Assembly: GCA_023386765.1 (NCBI GenBank)
Contig: JAEWJD010000264.1
Span: forward strand, 1-17,432
Length of the DNA: 17,432 nt
Direction: 5' to 3'
From: Pseudomonadota bacterium
Lineage (GTDB): Bacteria; Pseudomonadota; Gammaproteobacteria; Burkholderiales; Burkholderiaceae_B
Each line of letters opens with the position of its first letter. The stretch's first letter is position 1. Under the pieces are notes generated by a model that was not told the DNA's origin, did not search any database, and saw nothing but the letters and a program-made list of their open reading frames with translations. Positions 15,576 to 17,432 of the stretch are shown here, piece by piece. The translations under genes and the position numbers were made by a program.

Positions 15576-17096
15576 CTACAGCACGATCTTGCCGGTGTAG
15601 AGCAACCACAGCACCAGGATATCCGCGATCAGCAGGATGGCCAGATACAGCGTCTCCTTCTTCTCGAAGATCGGCTTGCCGTCATGCTTCTCGCGGCGCG
15701 ACCAGATGAAGATCGGCAGGCCGCAGGTCAGCAGGATGGGAACCAGCGCCAGATAATTGACCTCGCTGGCATAGAAGATGAACAGGCAGAACAGCGCGCC
15801 CAGGACGCCGCTGATCAGCGCAAGCGTCATCCCCTTGCTGGCGTACTTCTTGTACTCATGGTTGAGGCACAGCTTGGTCATGTACAGCGTCGTGGTGATA
15901 TACGCCGGCACGACCATGAGCGCACTGATGTTGTACATCGTGTTCCAGGCGTTGTTGGAGAAATACACCAACAGCATGGCTGCCTGCATGACGCCGCTGC
16001 TCACCCACAAGGAAACGCTGGCAGCGGCGTTCTTGTTGGTACGCGCAAATGCCTTGGGGAAGGCGCCGTTCTGGCCCGCCGCCATGGGAATTTCCGCGCA
16101 CAGCATGGTCCAGGCCAGCCAGCCGGCCAGCACCGAGACGATCAGCCCGGCATCCATCACCCAGCTGCCCCAGCTCGCCCCCACCACCTGTTTGAGCACG
16201 CCCGAGGTCGACGGGTTCGCCACCTGGGAAAGCTCGGCCTGGGTCATGGCGCCGAAAGGCAGCACCGACAGCAGGATGTAGATGATCAAGGCCAGCATGA
16301 AGCCCAGCAGCGTCGCCTTGCCGACATCGCTGCGCTTGCGTGCGCGGCCCGACAGCACCACGGCCCCTTCCACGCCGATGAACGCCCACAGGGTCACGGT
16401 CATGGGTGCCATGATCTGCGCGCTCAGTGACACCGGCGTCCCCGCGTCTCCCGGGCCGGTCATGACCTGCGGCGCGGTCCCCCAGACGTTGTGCAGCAAC
16501 TGCGAATAGTCGATCAGCAAGCCCAGGGCGAGCACGAACACCACCAGCGGGACCAGCTTGGCAATGGTGCCGATGGTGTTGACGAAGCCAGCCACCTTGG
16601 TCCCCGACAGCACCAGGTAGTTGTAGCCCCAGATCAGGATGGATCCGCAAATGATGGAATTCAGGTTGTTCCCGTTGGTGAAGACGCCCGGGAAGATCTG
16701 GTCAAACGCGTCCATCAGAATCACGGCAAAAGCCACGTTGCCGAAGCAGGTCATCAGCCAGTAGCCCCAGGCCACGTTAAAGCCGATGAAAGAGCCGAAG
16801 CCCTCCTGGGCATACATGTACACGCCGGCCTGCAGATCGGGCCGCATGTCGGACAACATGCGGAACACGTTGGCGATGAAGTAGACCCCGATCCCGGCGA
16901 TGATCCAGGCGATCATCACCGGCCCGACGGCCGAGGAGGCCGCCGTGTTCTGGGGCAGGCTGTAGACGCCGCCCCCCAGCATGGACCCCACCACGATCGC
17001 GATGAGAGCCAGCATGCCGAGCTTTGCTCCGGCGCTCGCCCCGCCCGAATCCGTGGAGGCGCCAGGACTTGCAGATGTTTTAGAGCTATCAGTCAT
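15576..17096 (-). CDS. Basic amino acid/amine antiporter, APC superfamily (ArcD-like)
   Basis: An inner-membrane transporter of 506 residues with about 12 membrane helices, of the APC superfamily group that contains arginine:ornithine antiporters. The first helix carries the substrate-binding signature GSMLGGGVYSLPQN (residues 37-50). A Ser/Gly/Ala-rich tail of about 24 residues precedes it. The start ATG at 17096 has AAGG 7 bases upstream. It lies 66 bp after an Orn/Lys/Arg decarboxylase gene in the same direction, the familiar pairing in which the antiporter imports the amino acid and exports the amine, consuming a proton per cycle and protecting against acid. Whether it exchanges arginine/agmatine, lysine/cadaverine or ornithine/putrescine cannot be decided here. 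Confidence 0.93.
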   Translation of the reverse strand: MTDSSKTSASPGASTDSGGASAGAKLGMLALIAIVVGSMLGGGVYSLPQNTAASSAVGPVMIAWIIAGIGVYFIANVFRMLSDMRPDLQAGVYMYAQEGFGSFIGFNVAWGYWLMTCFGNVAFAVILMDAFDQIFPGVFTNGNNLNSIICGSILIWGYNYLVLSGTKVAGFVNTIGTIAKLVPLVVFVLALGLLIDYSQLLHNVWGTAPQVMTGPGDAGTPVSLSAQIMAPMTVTLWAFIGVEGAVVLSGRARKRSDVGKATLLGFMLALIIYILLSVLPFGAMTQAELSQVANPSTSGVLKQVVGASWGSWVMDAGLIVSVLAGWLAWTMLCAEIPMAAGQNGAFPKAFARTNKNAAASVSLWVSSGVMQAAMLLVYFSNNAWNTMYNISALMVVPAYITTTLYMTKLCLNHEYKKYASKGMTLALISGVLGALFCLFIFYASEVNYLALVPILLTCGLPIFIWSRREKHDGKPIFEKKETLYLAILLIADILVLWLLYTGKIVL

Positions 17097-17126
17097 GTTG
17101 TGCCTTGTGCGTTGGAGAAGGAAACG

Positions 17127-17153
17127 CCGCCCGGCGGCCGTGCTGCCGGGCGG
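17127..17153 (-). terminator. Hairpin between decarboxylase and antiporter genes
   Basis: CCGCCCGGC (17127-17135) and GCCGGGCGG (17145-17153) form a perfect 9-bp, nearly all-GC stem with a 9-base loop. It begins 10 bases after the decarboxylase stop. On the minus strand it is followed by CGTTTCCTTCTCC, a poor T-tail. It may reduce read-through into the antiporter gene or stabilise the decarboxylase message. Confidence 0.45.
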
Positions 17154-17162
17154 TCACTCGCG

Positions 17163-17432
17163 CTACTGCCGCCCCTTCTTGAACGAAGAAGTGCGGTGGC
17201 TTTTGAAGCTGACATGGCTGGGCGTGGCCTTGGGCTTGCGATCCTCCTCGACGATGGCCCGGACCCAGTAATCGCCGTCCTGATCGATGCTCACGCCCTG
17301 GATCTCGTGCTCGAACCCCGGGAAGCGCTTGTCGAATTCCTGCAGCGCCTTGAGATAGCCGGTGATCCCGGTATCGTTGGCCGGCAGGCGTTCGCCCGGC
17401 ATCAGCACGGGAATTCCCGGAGGGTACGGCAC
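17163..17432 (-). CDS. Orn/Lys/Arg decarboxylase, C-terminal end only
   Basis: The last 89 codons of a biodegradative PLP-dependent basic amino acid decarboxylase (fold-type I, AdiA/CadA/SpeF group); the rest lies beyond the window. The signature PYPPGIPVLMPGE near the start of the visible part is that of the C-terminal domain, followed by the expected acidic segment and a basic tail (SFKKGRQ). The GTG at the window edge is an internal valine codon, not a start. Full-length members have about 710-760 residues. The enzyme would release CO2 and an amine, consuming a cytosolic proton. With the antiporter downstream it forms a decarboxylase-antiporter pair. Arginine is a plausible substrate, but the residues that decide this are outside the window. 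Confidence 0.88.
   Translation of the reverse strand: MPYPPGIPVLMPGERLPANDTGITGYLKALQEFDKRFPGFEHEIQGVSIDQDGDYWVRAIVEEDRKPKATPSHVSFKSHRTSSFKKGRQ

Noticed and set aside
1..17432. Insertion sequences, prophage genes, tRNA or CRISPR arrays
   Set aside because: No transposase or integrase motifs, no regular repeat-spacer pattern and no tRNA-like cloverleaf with a TTCGA arm were seen; most intergenic gaps are accounted for by the elements listed.

Overview
The window is GC-rich, tightly packed DNA with no mobile elements, CRISPR arrays, tRNA or rRNA. Gene content (HyuA/HyuB hydantoinase-oxoprolinase subunits, GcvA-type LysR regulators, an adducin-type class II aldolase, a TonB siderophore receptor with its own two-component system, and a biodegradative amino acid decarboxylase with an ArcD-like antiporter) and codon use suggest a betaproteobacterium of the Burkholderiales. 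Alcaligenaceae (Bordetella/Achromobacter group) is my best guess, inferred from protein flavour only.

Left part (1-8177): a plus-strand operon runs hyuA (5' end outside the window), hyuB, a class I aminotransferase and a LysR regulator. Both internal junctions after hyuB are 4-base ATGA overlaps, so translation is probably coupled. It meets a minus-strand class II aldolase/adducin-family gene tail to tail. That gene diverges from a second LysR gene, followed by an SDR oxidoreductase. The shared promoter region has an 8+8 bp perfect inverted repeat just before the second LysR start, and an extended copy of one arm lies over the aldolase start codon. This part looks catabolic: opening of a cyclic amide or lactam, transamination and carbonyl chemistry. 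The substrate cannot be read from the sequence.

Middle part (8178-14344): a membrane diguanylate cyclase with intact GGEEF and I-site has a dyad-rich promoter region. It converges on a TonB-dependent siderophore receptor that starts with TTG. The receptor diverges from an OmpR-type response regulator and a sensor kinase. The receptor has no N-terminal signalling domain, so induction is more likely through the adjacent two-component system, as in the Pseudomonas PfeA/PfeRS arrangement, than through an anti-sigma cascade. The 111-bp intergenic region holds three TTGCCG repeats.

Right part (14341-17432, minus strand): the C-terminal end of an Orn/Lys/Arg decarboxylase, an ArcD-like basic amino acid/amine antiporter and an outer-membrane beta-barrel protein I cannot assign to a family. 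This resembles a decarboxylase-antiporter acid-resistance module with an added outer-membrane channel. Between antiporter and barrel gene is a 212-bp region of strong predicted secondary structure. Two of its helices are better formed on the minus strand (G-U pairs) than on the plus strand (A-C mismatches). The barrel gene and the sensor kinase end tail to tail in the same four bases, CTAG.

The most promising unexplained items are the barrel protein with its structured leader, the receptor/two-component promoter repeats, and the aldolase/LysR inverted repeats.
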